DNA of 64,000 nucleotides from Colias croceus (taxonomy: Eukaryota; Arthropoda; Insecta; Lepidoptera; Pieridae), in NCBI RefSeq assembly GCF_905220415.1, contig NC_059537.1, forward strand, positions 5,555,622 through 5,619,621, in the 5' to 3' direction. The notes below the pieces were generated by a model, which saw only the letters and a program-made list of their open reading frames with translations, did not search any database and was not told where the DNA came from. Within the stretch, counting starts at the first letter, position 1. Each line of letters begins with the position of its first letter. The translations under genes were made by a program, and so were the position numbers. Of this stretch, positions 27,002-42,573 are shown one piece after another.

Positions 27002-30000
27002 AAGTATAAAGGGATATGGGATATACTCATAAGCTTTTTAATTAAAAAGGAGCGAAAGTAAGTGCAAAGTTATCTTACATTACTCGAACGTGGTTTGTCT
27101 ATAAAGCCCGCAAACACAACTAAATCGTGGTTTAAACGAAACTTTGGTTTTTAATTAAAAATTTCCTACAAATTTATACTTCACTTTAGACGACGTGATA
27201 AATGAATATTACTCTTAAACCTGATCCAGTTGCTGTAAGTGACCCAGAAATCTAGATGGTTAAATGTCACTTTGTCAGCTCGGTATGAATTTATTACTGT
27301 TGCCCTGAGAGTGGGTAATAAAATAAGCAATCTCTTCTAACATACGTCGAGCAGTACGGGCTAGCGCCAGCTGGTTTAAAGTTATTTAAAAATTTTAATA
27401 ATTTGTTCATATTATACGTCTAGTGTAATGATGCTTATATTATTTCCACTGCAATTATAACAGTGTTTGATACTTACCTTGAATTTAACTATTATTCTGT
27501 TTGAGAAGTTTTGAGTAACAACCACATATCAACGTAAACAGGAAAATTGTAATAAGAGTCAATGTCTTGGAAATCTCTTAAAACCGTTATACTTTCTGAT
27601 TATTACAGAGCAAAAAAGGAAAAATGATATTCTTATACAATTTTGAAGCATGATTTGATCCAAGAATGTCACAGCTAACGGAAAATTTGTTAGAATGATT
27701 GTTCCGTACAACCGAACTGTCAGTATTCCATGGAGACGGTGTATACGCCCTGCGTGAATCAGAAGTGTATTCGACATAACTCCCCACGAAAATTCTCAAA
27801 CGAGATCGGAATATCAATTGATTTCTGTACGATTCCCTGCAAATTGCTACCGAATATTGTGCCCTGATATATACATTATTTGCATAATGTACCAAATTGC
27901 AATATCGAAAAAAAGTTTAGTGAAAATGAGCCCTGAAGCAGGTGCTGTTTATTATTTAGATTTGTGTTCACGTTGTAATGGCTACGTGCTAACGATGTCA
28001 ATTATAATATTTCGTTTGCAAATTATTGGTTTTAATAGTACCTAATGTGCCCATTTGCTACTTTTCTTTCCGTTCCTTCTGCACAGCTTGCTTCGGCATT
28101 GTTTTCTTCAAAATAATTTCATTCAGATTTAGCTAGTAAGCATCACATTTATAATATTATATAAAGATGTTTTAATTTCAAAATATTTTCTTGCTTTCGC
28201 TCGAACTCTCCTTAGTCGAACTTGCTTCTTAAGAGAAATGTTTATATATGAAATGATTATTTTTAAAACCGTCAAGTAATATTTATTGGTAAACTTCGAA
28301 AATTAACGCAACTCCAACACAAAATTCTACGAATTCCATGCTACATACAATTTCAAATAGCCATTTAAAATTATGAAATTCTTCGCAGTTTTGCATTAGA
28401 TTTAATTGAATTCTGCGTAGTTATTAACAAAAGCCGGTTGCCCCTTCCTTACTCGAACTTTCCATAAACTTCCATCCTACGTCCTTATTGTCTATCAAAA
28501 TAATAAAATAAACTGAAACTTGATTAGACTTTAATTAGTCGCCTTTTGTTAGTTACTAATTATTTATTACAAAGCTAGTTACTAATTATTTATTCAGGCA
28601 ATCTTAACGAGCATCTCGGAAAGATCTAAAATGCAAAAATCAAGCCACTAATTCCCATTGCCGTTTGAATATTCTCGGGTATTTTAATTTTAAATTTTAA
28701 TGCAAGGCTTCTTTTATACTAACCTGAAACAACAATAGTGTTTAATGAGTTTCAAAATCCCTACTATTGATATGTGTTTCAGAACATTGCTCTGTTGTTA
28801 ATTAAAATATTTAGTTAATATAAACTGTATAAATCTTTCATAAAAGTACAACGCAGCGGCTAATTCGAGCCGAGCCTATTAATTGACCTGATTTTCCTGA
28901 AAAGAAACGTGAATTTCATAAACGTCAAAAATAATTTACGACAATAAATGTTACTAATGAAGCCTTTTAACTAAGGGGCAATGATTAATTAGGCGCGACG
29001 CTGAAAATTCTGACTCAACATTTAACACGTAGGTAGCCGAAATTAGCAAGTGTACTTTTATTAATTTAAAAGTTACGGCTCATAATTAACGACTTTTATC
29101 TACGTACTTTATAAACTTTGAGCCATTAAGAAATATGAAGGCAAATGTAATAAACTTCGGTAACCTTACGTAAGAATTTGTTTTTCGGTTTATCGTGAAC
29201 GTTAATAAAATGTTTAAATAATTATTCTGTTCGCTATGTTATTCTGCAATACTTATAGCATAATAATCTTTTCCGCATACTTCAATAACATAACACTAAT
29301 TAAAATGAACTGGCATCTTATTTTGCTTCCTCCAAAGTAAGCAAGCTTACACGGAGGCACTTCGGTACGTTTTAAATCTCTGCACCATTTCGAACCACTT
29401 CGCGTAAAATATATACTCAAGAAAATATATTGCCATTTCGTTACACATGTACAGTTTTATGAGTTTGCTAAATGGACTAAGAGCTCCATGGCGCACATTC
29501 ACAGATTACAACATCGTACATTTTTATTAACGCAAAGTGAATCCCCCCAAAATATGAATGGAAAACGATGCCAAGTTTTTAGCAATTTTAACAGGATATT
29601 GCAGTGGAAGATTGAAGATCGCTATGCTAGTTACTTTTATGCAAAAAACAATTATTGTATATTTCATGATGGCAAGGAAATGGGTAAATTAAGCTCAAAC
29701 ATGCCAGCTGTAACAGCTTGCATGATTGAGGTAAGTGTCATAGAAATTGTTTAAATAAAATAATTTGTTTGAAGAATATTTTAAACTCAGCAGTTGATGA
29801 TATTTTCATTGTGTTTAATCATCAAATTCAAGTCCATGTACCTAAGTGAGTAATTTACAAACCATTCGTGTTACGATTAATTAAAAAGTATTTCCAACAC
29901 TTAGGTAGAGTCTTCTAAAGAATTCGCCTATCGTTTTATGATATTATCTGCTATAAAATTTCCGACTATTTCAAGCGTCAATTGTTTATTTGAAATTGAA

Positions 30001-33000
30001 GATAGAAATTATTTAGGCCACGGCCTAAGCATTAATTAGTGCTCATAAAAATGTTAAAGAGGTTTTGAAAATACAATTTCACAGTAACGTTTTAATCTCT
30101 TTAGCACTGAAATTGTTTATCGTTAAATATCTGGAGTGTTTATTCGTCCACTCCAGTAAATTAGTTGTAAAGCAATATTCAGATCATGAGTCGGCAGGCC
30201 TGATATTATGAGAGCCTCTTGACGCAGCGTTTTTGAGTGTGTCAAAAAATAGCTATACATCATTCTGAAGGCACCGGTTGACATTTATTAAAAGTCTTCT
30301 CGCTTTGATTGCATGTCCAAAATATTAAAGTCTTCATTGCGTCCACCCTCACCTCAATATAAAATAAGTAATGGCGCGGAAAATTGTATTACAAATTTAC
30401 AAAATTACATTTTAATAATTTTAAATAGAAATTTATAATGCAGTAACGTAATTGCTTCAATCGTGAAAACGTCTAATTCACTACGTTGGTACAGTAACAA
30501 AATGAAATATACAAATCGCGAAGTGTAAATAGCTGAAAATACATAATTTTATGATTCAGAATTTTTATTTATAATGTAAAGAAATTAATGAAGTTTACAA
30601 ATCAAAAAGATTTCATACAATTTTCAATCGTATTAAATTAAAATTCATGAATAATTTTTAATAGGTACTGCCGTTAAACAGACCTTTAATATTAAAATAT
30701 CACTTCAGATAAATAAGGTTTAGTAATTAATTTGATTTATATCAACATTCTATCAATAATTTTATCCTAATTTTATATGCATGGCTTTAGAAAAATATTT
30801 GGAACCTCAGTTCATATCTAGGTATAATAATTGGCAGTAAACTGTTTATAGTGAGTAATACATTTATATAATCCCAAGCTGTCAAAGAATTCATATTCAA
30901 TTACAGAGCACTGTGATGTTAATAATAAATGAACGGATCTCTTGTTTACAGAATACATTCAATTATTATTCAATTTACTTTTGTTCTGCTGCATAAGTAT
31001 CTACTTAGAATAATTAATTTATCTATATATAGGTCAATTGTAGTCATATTGAAACAGTGATTAAAATCATTTGATTTTTTTAATAGATCAATACATTTAA
31101 TACATAAATGACTCAATTAAAATCAAACAATTTTAATTACTCTTGCACTTACTTGAGAGAGTTGTTAAGCATCTGTAGTATTTGCTAAACTGGACTCTAA
31201 AGTGAATCGATGGTTTATTAATCTGAAATACATTTTCGGAACAGCAAACGATACTTACATTGGATTTATTTGAACAGAAAACGATTTATATTGTTGCAAT
31301 TAAAACGCTCGAGATGGCCCTAAATTGCGAGATCGGTATAATTGTATAAGCTCTTTAATAAGGAGAAACATCTTTTCCCGTAAATATAAAGCACTTAATC
31401 TCTTGAATTTTCCTGTTTACAAAGTTCGCCAAATAGAGCTCGTGGAAGGTCTTGAAGCCATTATTTTAGATTAAGTCGAAGTGTCGTGACATTAAACGTC
31501 TTCTATAAAAAAAACAACATAAAGTGTGTCGCCTGTCGGTAAATGTTTACGTGGTGTATTTTAATGGTGATAATAGAAGCACAATTTCTTGTCAGCAAAA
31601 CAAAACATAAACATTCGCTATACTGTAACGTAGAATACTTATCAAATTATTGCGAAAAAATGTACCTTCGACGAGATAATTGGACTAGTTTGAAACAGAG
31701 AAAATTAGTTTTACAGATTATCTACGGAATGTGGAAATAGGGAATATACTTATTTTATACTCATTTACATGTTATTTTATGGGTACGAGGTTCATTACTG
31801 TTTTTTAGGTAAGGTACAATTTGAACGAAATTATGATCCATACCAAACCAGTATAAAGTATTTGTACTACCTGCACGAATTCGAAGCGCGAACATTTTGC
31901 ATAATATGAAAAGGACTTAAAATGCTTTCCTTTACATGGCCACGTATAACGTGCAAGTATAATGTGTGTCTGGTTGCAGTTAACGTGACAAAAAGCGCCA
32001 AGTCAGCGACAAGTCCATAAGTTATGTTAGGTGTCCGGTCACTTAAGGCTGAGCTGGTAACCCCGGGAAATTTATAGCTCTGGCATGGAGGCTTTCTGAC
32101 TCGGATATTGTTTTACACCGAACTGCCTTTGATTACATCGTTAAAACTTAATGAGCTCGTAAAACAATGCGCTAAACGACTGTTTAATAACATTTCGAAT
32201 GCCTTTAGACTTTGGTGCGAATCACTCTTTAAGATGTTTTATTGTTACCATAAAATTATATAGAACTATCTTCAGGTTTATTAAAAAGTATTTTATTTTA
32301 GTACATTATATATTATTATATATAAAAACCTATTCTTTTTCAGTCAAACTAATGTTTGTTACTCTATGTCGAACACAATTGTACGAGGAAGCGCGTACAG
32401 ACAGGGTACAATAATGTGCTTAGCTTGCATTTGCTATGACCCAAATGCATAAGAATAGAATATGTTGTATTTTATGTAAAAAAAAATCAGTACACCGTCG
32501 ACGGTCATTAAGAGCACCTCGCATGACTTTATACTCATACATTATACTCATTCGTAATTCTGTTACAAAGAAGTTTAAAATTATTATATTACAAAACAAA
32601 AACAACTACGGATAGCCCGTACAACTATGTTTAAATATTTCATCCATATAATATGTAAAACCCACAAGATGAAGAGATAAAAGGAATTTCAAAGGCACCT
32701 TCTGACGTCGCTTTCCTATTTATTTGCTCAGGAACACACCCATGTAGTTTTCTTTATTCTGAGGAGCTGCTTAGTGCTAACTTGCTATGTATTCCGTTAC
32801 CATGTTCCCGAAGTAATTGAGAACTTCAGTGTTTGAATTTTAGCTAAACTGAACACTGTAAATGCTGCAATGAATCTGTAAAGTGAATGTTACTCATTTT
32901 CATTAAAACAACTCAAAATGTAATTAATGTAACGTCATGTACTATATTTTAATTACAAATAATTTATATTTATATTGTAAAGAATAAAATTGTCTGTGTC

Positions 33001-35480
33001 CAATCAATAAAACAATTCATATATTAAATATAATACAAACATCTAAAAGTAAGTATATTCTAAAGAATAGTGTTATTAAAATTCCCCAGTCGAGCGTATC
33101 TCAAAGAGCTTCAAAGAGCATGTAGGTAATTTGCATAGCTCAAATTAAGAGAAATCGTATAAAAGACTTATTGAACAAAAGACAATGTTAAACGTAATGT
33201 ATCGACGCAATCACGTGTGCCCTGTCCTCTGCAACGCTTATTGGATTGTAGAACTTTGTTCTCGTTTGTTACATCTCCAAGGCGGACAACCCTTTTATTA
33301 AAGCACACGTCTTCAACGACAGGTATTGTCCTATTAATTATAGGAAGAGAGGAAATTTTGCAATCTTCTATAGCGTCTTGCAACTCAATAGCTACGAAGT
33401 TATTGGGTTAGCAACATGTAACTCGATATACCTACGATTATTAGGCGATTAGTGCTACGTTACGAGCACGGTGTAGGATGAAGTTGCTGCTAACGATGTT
33501 ATATCATAATAATGTTATAATAATTACTGTAAATCTAAAACAATTTTCCTTAAAATTTTGTTTCATTCAATTTTCAGTATAGAATTGCCAGGGTCCAACT
33601 TTAAAGACAACTTTCAAAACGGTAAAATGGTATTTTATCCCAATGCAAGAAAACGTTCCGACAAAGAGTACGAATCTATTAGTGCGATCGGTGGATACTG
33701 GGGAATAAATTCGTATATTCTGATGAAAACACGTTCGAAAAATGTCTCGTGTTAGCCAAAACGATTCCGGACGAACATCTCACTTAAATGTAATCGTATC
33801 AGGCTAAAAATCGTTTGAAACTCTTAACCGCCGGGGATTATTGGTGGAGCGGGCAGAATCGCACCGAACCCCGCACTACTCTGCCATTAGATGGGCAATT
33901 TGTTTGGCTACTGTCGAGTAAGCCTTTAATCTCGCGTCCCACTCGGCTTCAAGTGAGCCCATGGTACATTCAAATAAAGCGCTCATCGCTTTTGTGTAGT
34001 TTTTTCCCTTTCCCAAAACGATGCACTTGGAGCTGCGTCGCATTTATTTGTCCTGATTTGGGTCATTCTGTGTGCTATGAGAATGGATTTTGTTCATTTT
34101 TGTGTTGCGTTCTATTCAAATATGATGCTTATTTTCATGTGATTGTTTGTATCGTGAATTAGTTTTGTGAATCCATGCAGTAATAGCATTGGCGCGGTTA
34201 CTGGTTCGCTATAAGCCGTCATACATTAAAACGCGTCTTCAATTAATTCAAAATTTGATATATTCAGTATGCCTGGATGAAGAAATATATCTATTCTCAT
34301 TTCCTAATTTGGTACTATGAATCTAGTATACAATGAAATATACTGACTTTGGATACAATACTATTACAGACAAATCATGTCAAAAATCCATAATCCTGAA
34401 GTTTCTTAGTTCCACAATCCATATAAATCCTTTACGCATGTATCTGTATAGTGTACACTGGAAGTAAATAAAATGCGGCTTCATACGTTTATTGTTGCGA
34501 ATTCGTACAAGATAAATACGGGCCATTGCAATCTACCCTCGTGTGAACAAACCGGCACCAGTATCAGGTGTTGGCATAACAAATAGAAAGTGTTTCTCGC
34601 TTATGTACCACATCAATAACTTAAGGGCTCGCTCCAACCAATTGCTTACTTGCGGCTCATTATTTATTTAAACGTCTACGCGTATCCCGTAGGCAAATGA
34701 GTTCATGGATATTTTAAAGATTTAGGGTTAATCCTTTTTGATCTTTTGGAGGAAGCGTTTGACCGTGTAGTTGATGGTCAAGTTACATATAGTGTAATAG
34801 ACTTTTATGGAGATCAGTAGTTTTTTTTTTTTGGAAATGGATGAGAAATTAGTTTTTAAAAATATAGATATTATCATCTAAGGATAAGGTTTGTCTAAGT
34901 AAATACCTATATTCAGTCAACATGGTTGTTTTATAAAATAATAATAAATAATGTAGATTGTAGATACCTACTAAAAGTCACCATTAAATAATTTCTATAC
35001 ATAAACAATCGTCATAATAAACAACAAAATATTCGTCATTTTATCAAATATCTCCCTGAGGCGAGGTTTCCTTCCTAATTATTAGAATACACTCATTCAA
35101 ATAATAACAACGACAATATTCCACAATCCATCGTCAAATTGTAAAGAAAAAGGAAGGGAAAAGGAATCAATAACAAAAAAGCAATATCAATTCAAAGTAA
35201 ATATTATTTTGCACGTTTACAAGTAATGAGGTTAAATCTTGAAGCAGAGTACGATTGCGGGAAAAATGGAAATTGAATATAGGGACGTGATCGCGATGTT
35301 AAAAAGCGCTTCTGTTGTCGTTACAGATGAATTGGTAATTTATAGCACCATTAGAAGGTGTAATGTAGGTAATTTTAGCTGTAATACGACTTTAAAGCAT
35401 TTCTGTTGCGTATTGCATTCTGCTCTTTTATGAAATGTCACGAGTTTAGAAGCTTACAATTAATAGAATAATAAACAAAT
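27002..35480. other. AT-rich intergenic sequence
   Basis: No gene is supported over 8.5 kb. An 88-codon frame at 29488-29754 runs across a good GTAAGT donor and is noted as a weak exon candidate. A 115-codon frame at 33815-34162 has no domain, no matching splice sites and no repeat identity. Confidence 0.5.
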
Positions 35481-35653
35481 ATATAAAGCGGAAGAGTTTG
35501 TTTGAACGCGCTAATCTCAGGAACTACTCGTCCGATTTGAAAAATTCTTTCGGTGTTTGATATCCCATTTATCGAGGGAGGCTCATCACGCTCATCACGC
35601 TAAGACCAACAGGAGCGGAGAACTCCGGGTAAAACCGCAGGGCATAGCTAGTA
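35481..35653 (-). repeat. Interspersed repeat
   Basis: It contains TCCGATTTGAAAAATTCTTT, CATTTATCGAGG and GGGCATAGCTAGT. It is the inverted counterpart of the 5405-5602 type. A short tandem duplication (GCTCATCAC twice) lies inside. Confidence 0.7.
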
Positions 35654-37974
35654 TTTTATATTCTAGGTCAATGCTACTTGGCTGATACTAATAATTACTT
35701 AAGTACTCTAACAATACAGTCAATAACATTACAACAATAGATTTTCTGATTGATTGTCATGATAATAACATAAAAGAACTTATCTTTTCATTTAAGCTTC
35801 CGAATCAGTTAGGATTTATTTTTATTAGGAACGAAAATGGTAAAATACAATAGAAAGGAGGATTAGTAGATTGGACTGAAAGAGGTTGATAAGGGTACTT
35901 AATCCAAACTTAATCACATATCTGATTCTATTACATATGAAATTCAATGTATTTAATAGATTTAAGTTAATTAATCTCATTAAATAACTACTTATACGAC
36001 AATCTCGAGAATCAACGCCCTTTTGTAAATTTAATTTGACACTTTTCTTTAACAAAGTATTATAAAAGTAAACGCGCAGTAACTAAGCATTTTACAAAAT
36101 AATTGGAATGTCAACTTTAATGAATGTAAAATAGGCGTAATTGGCGGGAAGGACAGATTTTGGTAAGATAATTTTTAATGAGGTACGCTATATTAAATTA
36201 TGTTCTGATTGTTAAATTCAAGGTAATCCATGAAATTGACGCAGTGCTAGAATTAAAAATAATAATGTGTAGCTCCTAAATAGTAAATAATCTCTAATGA
36301 AAATGCTTCACACATGTTAACAACATACCTTTATCAAATTGATCACTATAATTAAACTCGTCTGGGCAAATAGTTTGTATGTTCGAATCGTAATCTGTTT
36401 GAAATTGCGGCCAGGGATGTTGACCTTTCACGAGGGTTTTTTCGGGCCATTGCACAACAAAATTGCTTCGTCATCACGGTGAGCTATGTATATTTCACAC
36501 CAAAAATGTTGGGAAATTTTTCAATTATTTAATTTCTCTCATACGATACAAAACGCATCGAGATACAATCACGTCCAATAAACGAAAACCAAAGAGCATG
36601 TGTTTCATTGTTGTTGACATTTGTTTAAGAGAATTCGGATCCTGTTTGTTTACTGAGAATTGAGTCGAAGGTATGCGATGATTGTCAATAGAGAACACAA
36701 ACCGATACAAGTAAATAGCCTATAGTTAAGGAAAATTCTGTTATCCTTGAATGTCTCTCTACACATGAATAATATAAAGTTGATTAGAAAATAATAAAAA
36801 TGATTGATGAATATTATTGATCTAACCATTGGACATTAACCTAACCATTGAATATTGGATATTTTATTGATTTCGTTAAAAAGTGCGTAGTGTGATTTGT
36901 CATACGCTGCAGAATAAACTGCTTCAAAGGTTGGAACTTTCGTCGAATATTTAGTAGGTGCCTGGGTATATTATATTACCTATAAAAATTGAAACAACGA
37001 TTTCTTTTTCACAAGCAGAGTTTCTCCAAAATATTTGTTTCTAATCATTTATAAAAAAAATCGTATCGAGAAGCGTTTAAACTTGAAGACTGACTCTAAT
37101 TATAGACTCCAATTAACAAATGTGAAACTTTTGCCGTCTCGCAAAGGTCAATTAAGAAATGTCGTGTTAAGAAAGCGAATGGTAATTAGTTTAATTTTAC
37201 TTCCGTCCTGGGTTTAAGCTACTGCTTACCTATCTATAATGATTCGGAATATAAATGAGAGCCGTCGTTAGGAAACTTTTAACATAATGATGAATCTTTT
37301 CCATGGCTTCGATGATTGCATTTTTAGAACGTGATATCCGTACATTTAATAAAAAATAATCATATGTTGTTAAGATAGAGCGCGCTAGATGAAATATATG
37401 AAATTGGAAGTACATTAATGAGATATGAACTTTATTTGAATCTAAATCCATAGTAAACTTACTGTTGTGATGTCGTACCATGTAGTAACTTAGCAATAAC
37501 TTACATTGTATTTCTATTAAAAATCATATTTATAGTGCATTTTCCTTCATAAACTTTCGATGCATTAACCGCAGCGCAGAGAACAGCAACATAGAGGTAC
37601 ATAAGTTATAGAATATCCATGTTACTTTGATATTATATCTGTTTCGTCTAAACTTTATTGGTGCTACATTTCACGTTTTGGCAAAGACTTTTGTAAAGCT
37701 TGCACAACTTTCAGTATTACACTAGTTTACTGTAGGATTCTTCATTAATACTTTTGACTATTTACGGCTCTGTATTGTTGGGGAAATATCTTGTATTTTC
37801 TTTGAGATTTTCCTTAGCAGTAAAATGTTTATATTGGATAATCAGTTGCAGAAATAATCTTAATATTTTCCTATTAACTACCATATTTCCGATTAGTTAT
37901 CTTCAGTGCAAAAATACAACAGTGAAGATGAACTTTCGAAAGCTGAATAAAAGCCCATAAATATTTTGATGCCT

Positions 37975-38075
37975 CCTGAGACAGCTGTCAAAGAGTGAAT
38001 GCAGATCCGAGGGGTCCTGAGTCCTGGATTCGATTCCCGGTGGAGATAAAAACTCGTCTGCCATTAAAGATGATC
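37975..38075 (+). mobile_element. tRNA-derived SINE relic
   Basis: The segment contains GGATTCGATTCCCGG, a good match to the pol III B box, preceded by GATCCGAGGGGTCCTGAGT and followed by a short unique tail. The A box region is not clear, so this is a partial or old copy, perhaps similar to the Bm1-like SINEs known in Lepidoptera. Confidence 0.55.
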
Positions 38076-41000
38076 GGTGAATCAGATGTATGATGTTTAT
38101 GTTTCCCTAAAGACTTTCATTTTCAGGGATTTTTCGACCAGTTATTTATTGAATTTGATATTTAAACTTTATAGCATTCAAATGTTTAATTTAGATGTTT
38201 ATTACTTACGGTCAGAAACCCACCAGTTCAGCAACCTTGCCTGCTCAAACATTGGGTAACTATTCAGTTTAATATATCTAAAAATGCTTAAATAAATTAA
38301 TGATATTGATAACTACATTTCCTCTATAACAAGAAATTTAAGAATTGAAATTCATCACAGTATGAAACGAACGATCGACGTTCGCATAAGATAGTGGACA
38401 AGCAAAGTTAATTAGATTTTGTTCAATAAATATGGCAAGCTGTTATCATATTTGCGTTATTTGTCCCAGAATTTGATACGTTTGACCTAAATATCAATGA
38501 CAGGGCTCATTAGATCGTATAGTACATATAATGTTCTAGCTATATGTAGTATAGCTTGTAATTGGCATCAGTTTTATATAACAAGTGAGTGCTTTCGTCT
38601 TGTTACTTCTAATTAACCAAGACTAGTATCAAAGTAAACGTTCACAACAGCTTTCAAAGGACAAACAATGTTTTCACGCTCGACAATTATGTTTATCTTT
38701 GTTTTGTGATATTTGGTATTATGTTTTATTGAAGCGATAAATAATGCGTATTTAATTTTCGTGTGTGGGTAGAACGTATTTTAATATATTTGTGTTATAT
38801 AAGAAATTTGTATAATGTTAAAAATGTATATAATTTCAGTTTATCAGTTACAAATGATGTTTATTATACTTAAGCATAGCCCTGCATAGCATATTTATAC
38901 TTATGGAGATGAAACATGAGCGCACAAAATATATTTTTTAAGTCATTTTATAAGATAACTATATAGTTTCATTATAAAATTGATTTAATACGGAATAAAT
39001 GGTATAATAATTACTGTGGTATACTACTGCGTATTTCTCGTTACAAAAATTATCGCGGCAATTTTATTTTCATTTTTTTTTAATTTTCGAGAACAAATTT
39101 CAATAACTTACCGGTACGGTGTATAACATATACGTTTTGATTAAAAAATATAAATCGCAATGTTAACGCTGTATACTCAGATGCATAAGAAACGAGAATT
39201 CAATTATGCAATTCAGCAAGCAGTAATTGGGGGCGCACCAAAATAGATTTTTCAGCTACACTTTTGCTCTAATTTGTTGAGATGCAGTTAATACAGTGGA
39301 TGTTCACTGAAATGAAAAGGTAACAGTTGGAGCATGCTCGCTCTGGGTCATGAATAATACATTAATCCCTAATTTAAGAGAGACGTGTGTATCGCCGAGA
39401 ACTCTGCCATTTAGTCTTGTTGATGGAAACATGCTATGCTACACTAAGATTAAGATCTCTTGAGATGTTATAATTATGGAACTCATGACTTCAATACAAT
39501 ACACACGTAACATTAAAATCGAATTACTTCACATTCTAAAAAGCGTTCCTGTATGAATATTTTGTATTAAAAGTTAACTGCTCCGAAATAGATTCTAATG
39601 AGTAATTATAATTTGCTATTTTTTACATACAAATTTATTTTTGAGATTTGAGTTATTTCAATGAGTAAATGAGGTTTAAAAGAGGTTTAAAAAGGTTTCA
39701 CTTTTCATTAATCTTGAAATAAATCAACGATAAAACTATTTCATTATCCGTCTAATGAATAATGCCTATCTAGTTTCACTGAGCCTTATAATTCCGTGTA
39801 ATAAAATAGCTAAATCCCCAATTAGAGGACTTTTAACGAACTCCAGGGGACCCCGTAAAAGTTAAGCTTAATTCGGATTTGTTCAATTGTTATTATGGAA
39901 ATTTGGGCCGAATATGGCCGCTTGGCGCTTTTCCCGAGTAGATCTTAAAAATAAACTTGGAAATTTTGTGCGGGCAGATCCTCGGTTAAAGGATTGAATA
40001 TTTGCCGCACCCGCATATAGCTTGAATTGCGTTTCTTTGAGAGAAATATATAGGAGTGTATGATACGTGCATGAAACGTTGCTGGTAAATAGGCGGATCG
40101 AACGTGTCGAGGAACGCCTTTAGTAACTTTTATAGAGAAACCATAACATATTCAATATGTCATGTAACAGTTATCTTTGTAATTATTCTGTAAGTAATAT
40201 CTATGTTGTATTTACTAATGATGTTTTGCCTTGTTATATCAAGAAGGAAAAAAAATTCTAGAGGTATCTAATGAATTCGATGTTAGATCAAAGATGTTTA
40301 AAATAACTCAAATTCGTTAAAATATTAGTGATGTTATTTTTATTTGTTCGATATATTTAATTAAATTTGAAAAATATGGTTGTATCAAAAAAATATTCTT
40401 AGATATTAATTGGAACCCTTGTGTTCTCTTGTGTTTGTGCCTTTATTCATGTAGAATGTAGATAGTTCTTTTATTTAATATCAATAGTAAGAGTTTCTTT
40501 TAAAGAAACCTCAAAGGATCGCCTTGAAGGAAGTTGAGAGAAAAGCAAAGGCGAGCGTTCCTAATGGAAAGTTTAAAGGCGCGATCGAACCGATAAAGCT
40601 TCACTGCAGTCTTGGCTTTCAAGTTTGTACTCTATTTTGTTAATTCACAGTATTCCCTTACATACAATAGTCGCTTTAGATTATCTGGAAACTTTGTCTT
40701 CATTATTTTATCTAAATAAGACCATTTGATCATTAAATACCGGTGAAATAGAATATGAAGTTCACTGATACAACTTACGAGTTTATAAAAAGAGAACTGA
40801 TTATTGTTACAACTATGAATTAATTTTGCAACAGTCCAGTTTGATAAAGGTCAAAATTCAAGTTTTCTTCCACATAATGACGCCAAGAACGAATAAAATT
40901 AATTATTCATTGCTACAGAATTCGTAGCCTCTCAATGCTTGTGTATTTCAAGGCATGTTAATGTTAGAACCCAGATGTTTGAATAATTGATTTTGTTTTA

Positions 41001-42573
41001 GCAATCAGTACGCTCGTCGAATCTACTGAAGCATATATGTTTAATAACAGACCTTTTGATTTGTGGATGGATTTTGACGGTATGCATATTTGATAAATAA
41101 TTTGTAATAGTGTTCACGTGTTAGCTCGCTCGCATATGCAAAGTAATTAATAGCCAATATAACCGCCTGCCACCTAAATGATTGAATTATTCCCGTCTGT
41201 GGCCATGATCTCATAATGGAGCCAAGCAAGTAAAAAGTATTTGAAATGCTTTTATTCAGTTGAGTTGTCAGTGAATAAATTAAATTCGTCGCACTATAAA
41301 TGGTATAAAGGGTTGAAAATAATACAAACAAATTTGCTCATTTTGTCTATTTCATATAACAAACATTGGGTCAAGGTTTCGTTCCACAGATTCACCTATT
41401 TTATTATAATTATTGTACAACTATTGTGCTATGTACATCTACGACTTTGGTTTACATTTTGCTATAAATAAACTATATGCATAGTATGTAACTAAATTAA
41501 ATATCAATACAGAAGCATACTTGTAATGATATTTCACAACAATTTCTCTTAGTCATCTAGACCTCTATTATTGCATAGATTTTTTATTGAATTAATGAAA
41601 TAAAATACAGTTTATTGTTTTGTACATTTTTTTTAAAACTCACATCTGTACAAAGCACACTTAGAAGAAGCAACATTTAGAGTGCATACATAATATCGTA
41701 AATAAATAATCTGCTCTACATTACAACGATTAATAAAAGTAAAATGTCCATTGTTACTGAATTGTGTGGAGATAATAATGTCCTAATCTTTAACTCGTGT
41801 CGACTTCTGTAAATATCGCGGCAAAATGATAACATTTATGGTACATAATGTTAGCAATATTTTTGGTAACAGATGTAAATCTTGTTCCTTGTGAAATAAT
41901 TTCGTGTAGCATTAATATTTTATGAAGTTTGAGTAATGCTGGTTATTTACAAAAGTCGAAACATAAAAAGAAAGGCATATTGTTGGATACATAGCCAGTA
42001 GCCGGTGATTTTCCCGTGGTTTACATCAAGTGCACTCTAGAAAATAGCCATTCAGTTAGAGACAGGTATATACACTTTCAATTTGTTAATGCGGAGTTAT
42101 ACCCCATAAACTACCTTGATTTACGTTGTGCATCTGACAAATGCAACGACATGAGATGCAAATCATACTATACTACGAACATCGATGTTTATGGTAAGAA
42201 CCTCAGTAATAGCAATATAATTGTCGTTTTTATTCGGTGTGTAAGTAGCAATTAGACTTATGATGGAATATGAATTATTTGCGACGATAAATCAAAAGCT
42301 ATAGAAATGAAATTAAATGCAATAAAAGTTAATTCTTTATGACATTTTAATTACATACAATAATAACAAAACGAGTAATGTTTGGTTAATACATTTAATT
42401 TCTGTCCTATACATGGAGGTGTGTTCTTGATTTAATTTTAAAAATACTAATTGACTTTCTGTACTAATCTATACGTGCGAAATTTTTGCTTAACATCAGT
42501 CAATCTGAAATATTAACAAACAATATCTATTGACTAAGTATTGTGTACAATTTATATGAAAACCGCAACAGCA
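38076..42573. other. AT-rich intergenic sequence with a few mixed-composition blocks
   Basis: No gene is supported. Blocks near 39820-40130 and 40500-40620 have balanced composition and lack repeats, and could be non-coding regulatory DNA. A frame at 42016-42255 has a GTAAGA donor-like site but no recognised domain. Confidence 0.5.

Noticed and set aside
33815..34162. 115-codon open frame on the plus strand
   Set aside because: No recognised domain, no consistent splice sites, and composition of residues as expected from AT-rich chance sequence.
42016..42255. Cysteine-containing frame with a GTAAGA site near 42195
   Set aside because: No domain, no clear start (it opens on GTG), and no partner exon; kept only as a note in the intergenic entry.
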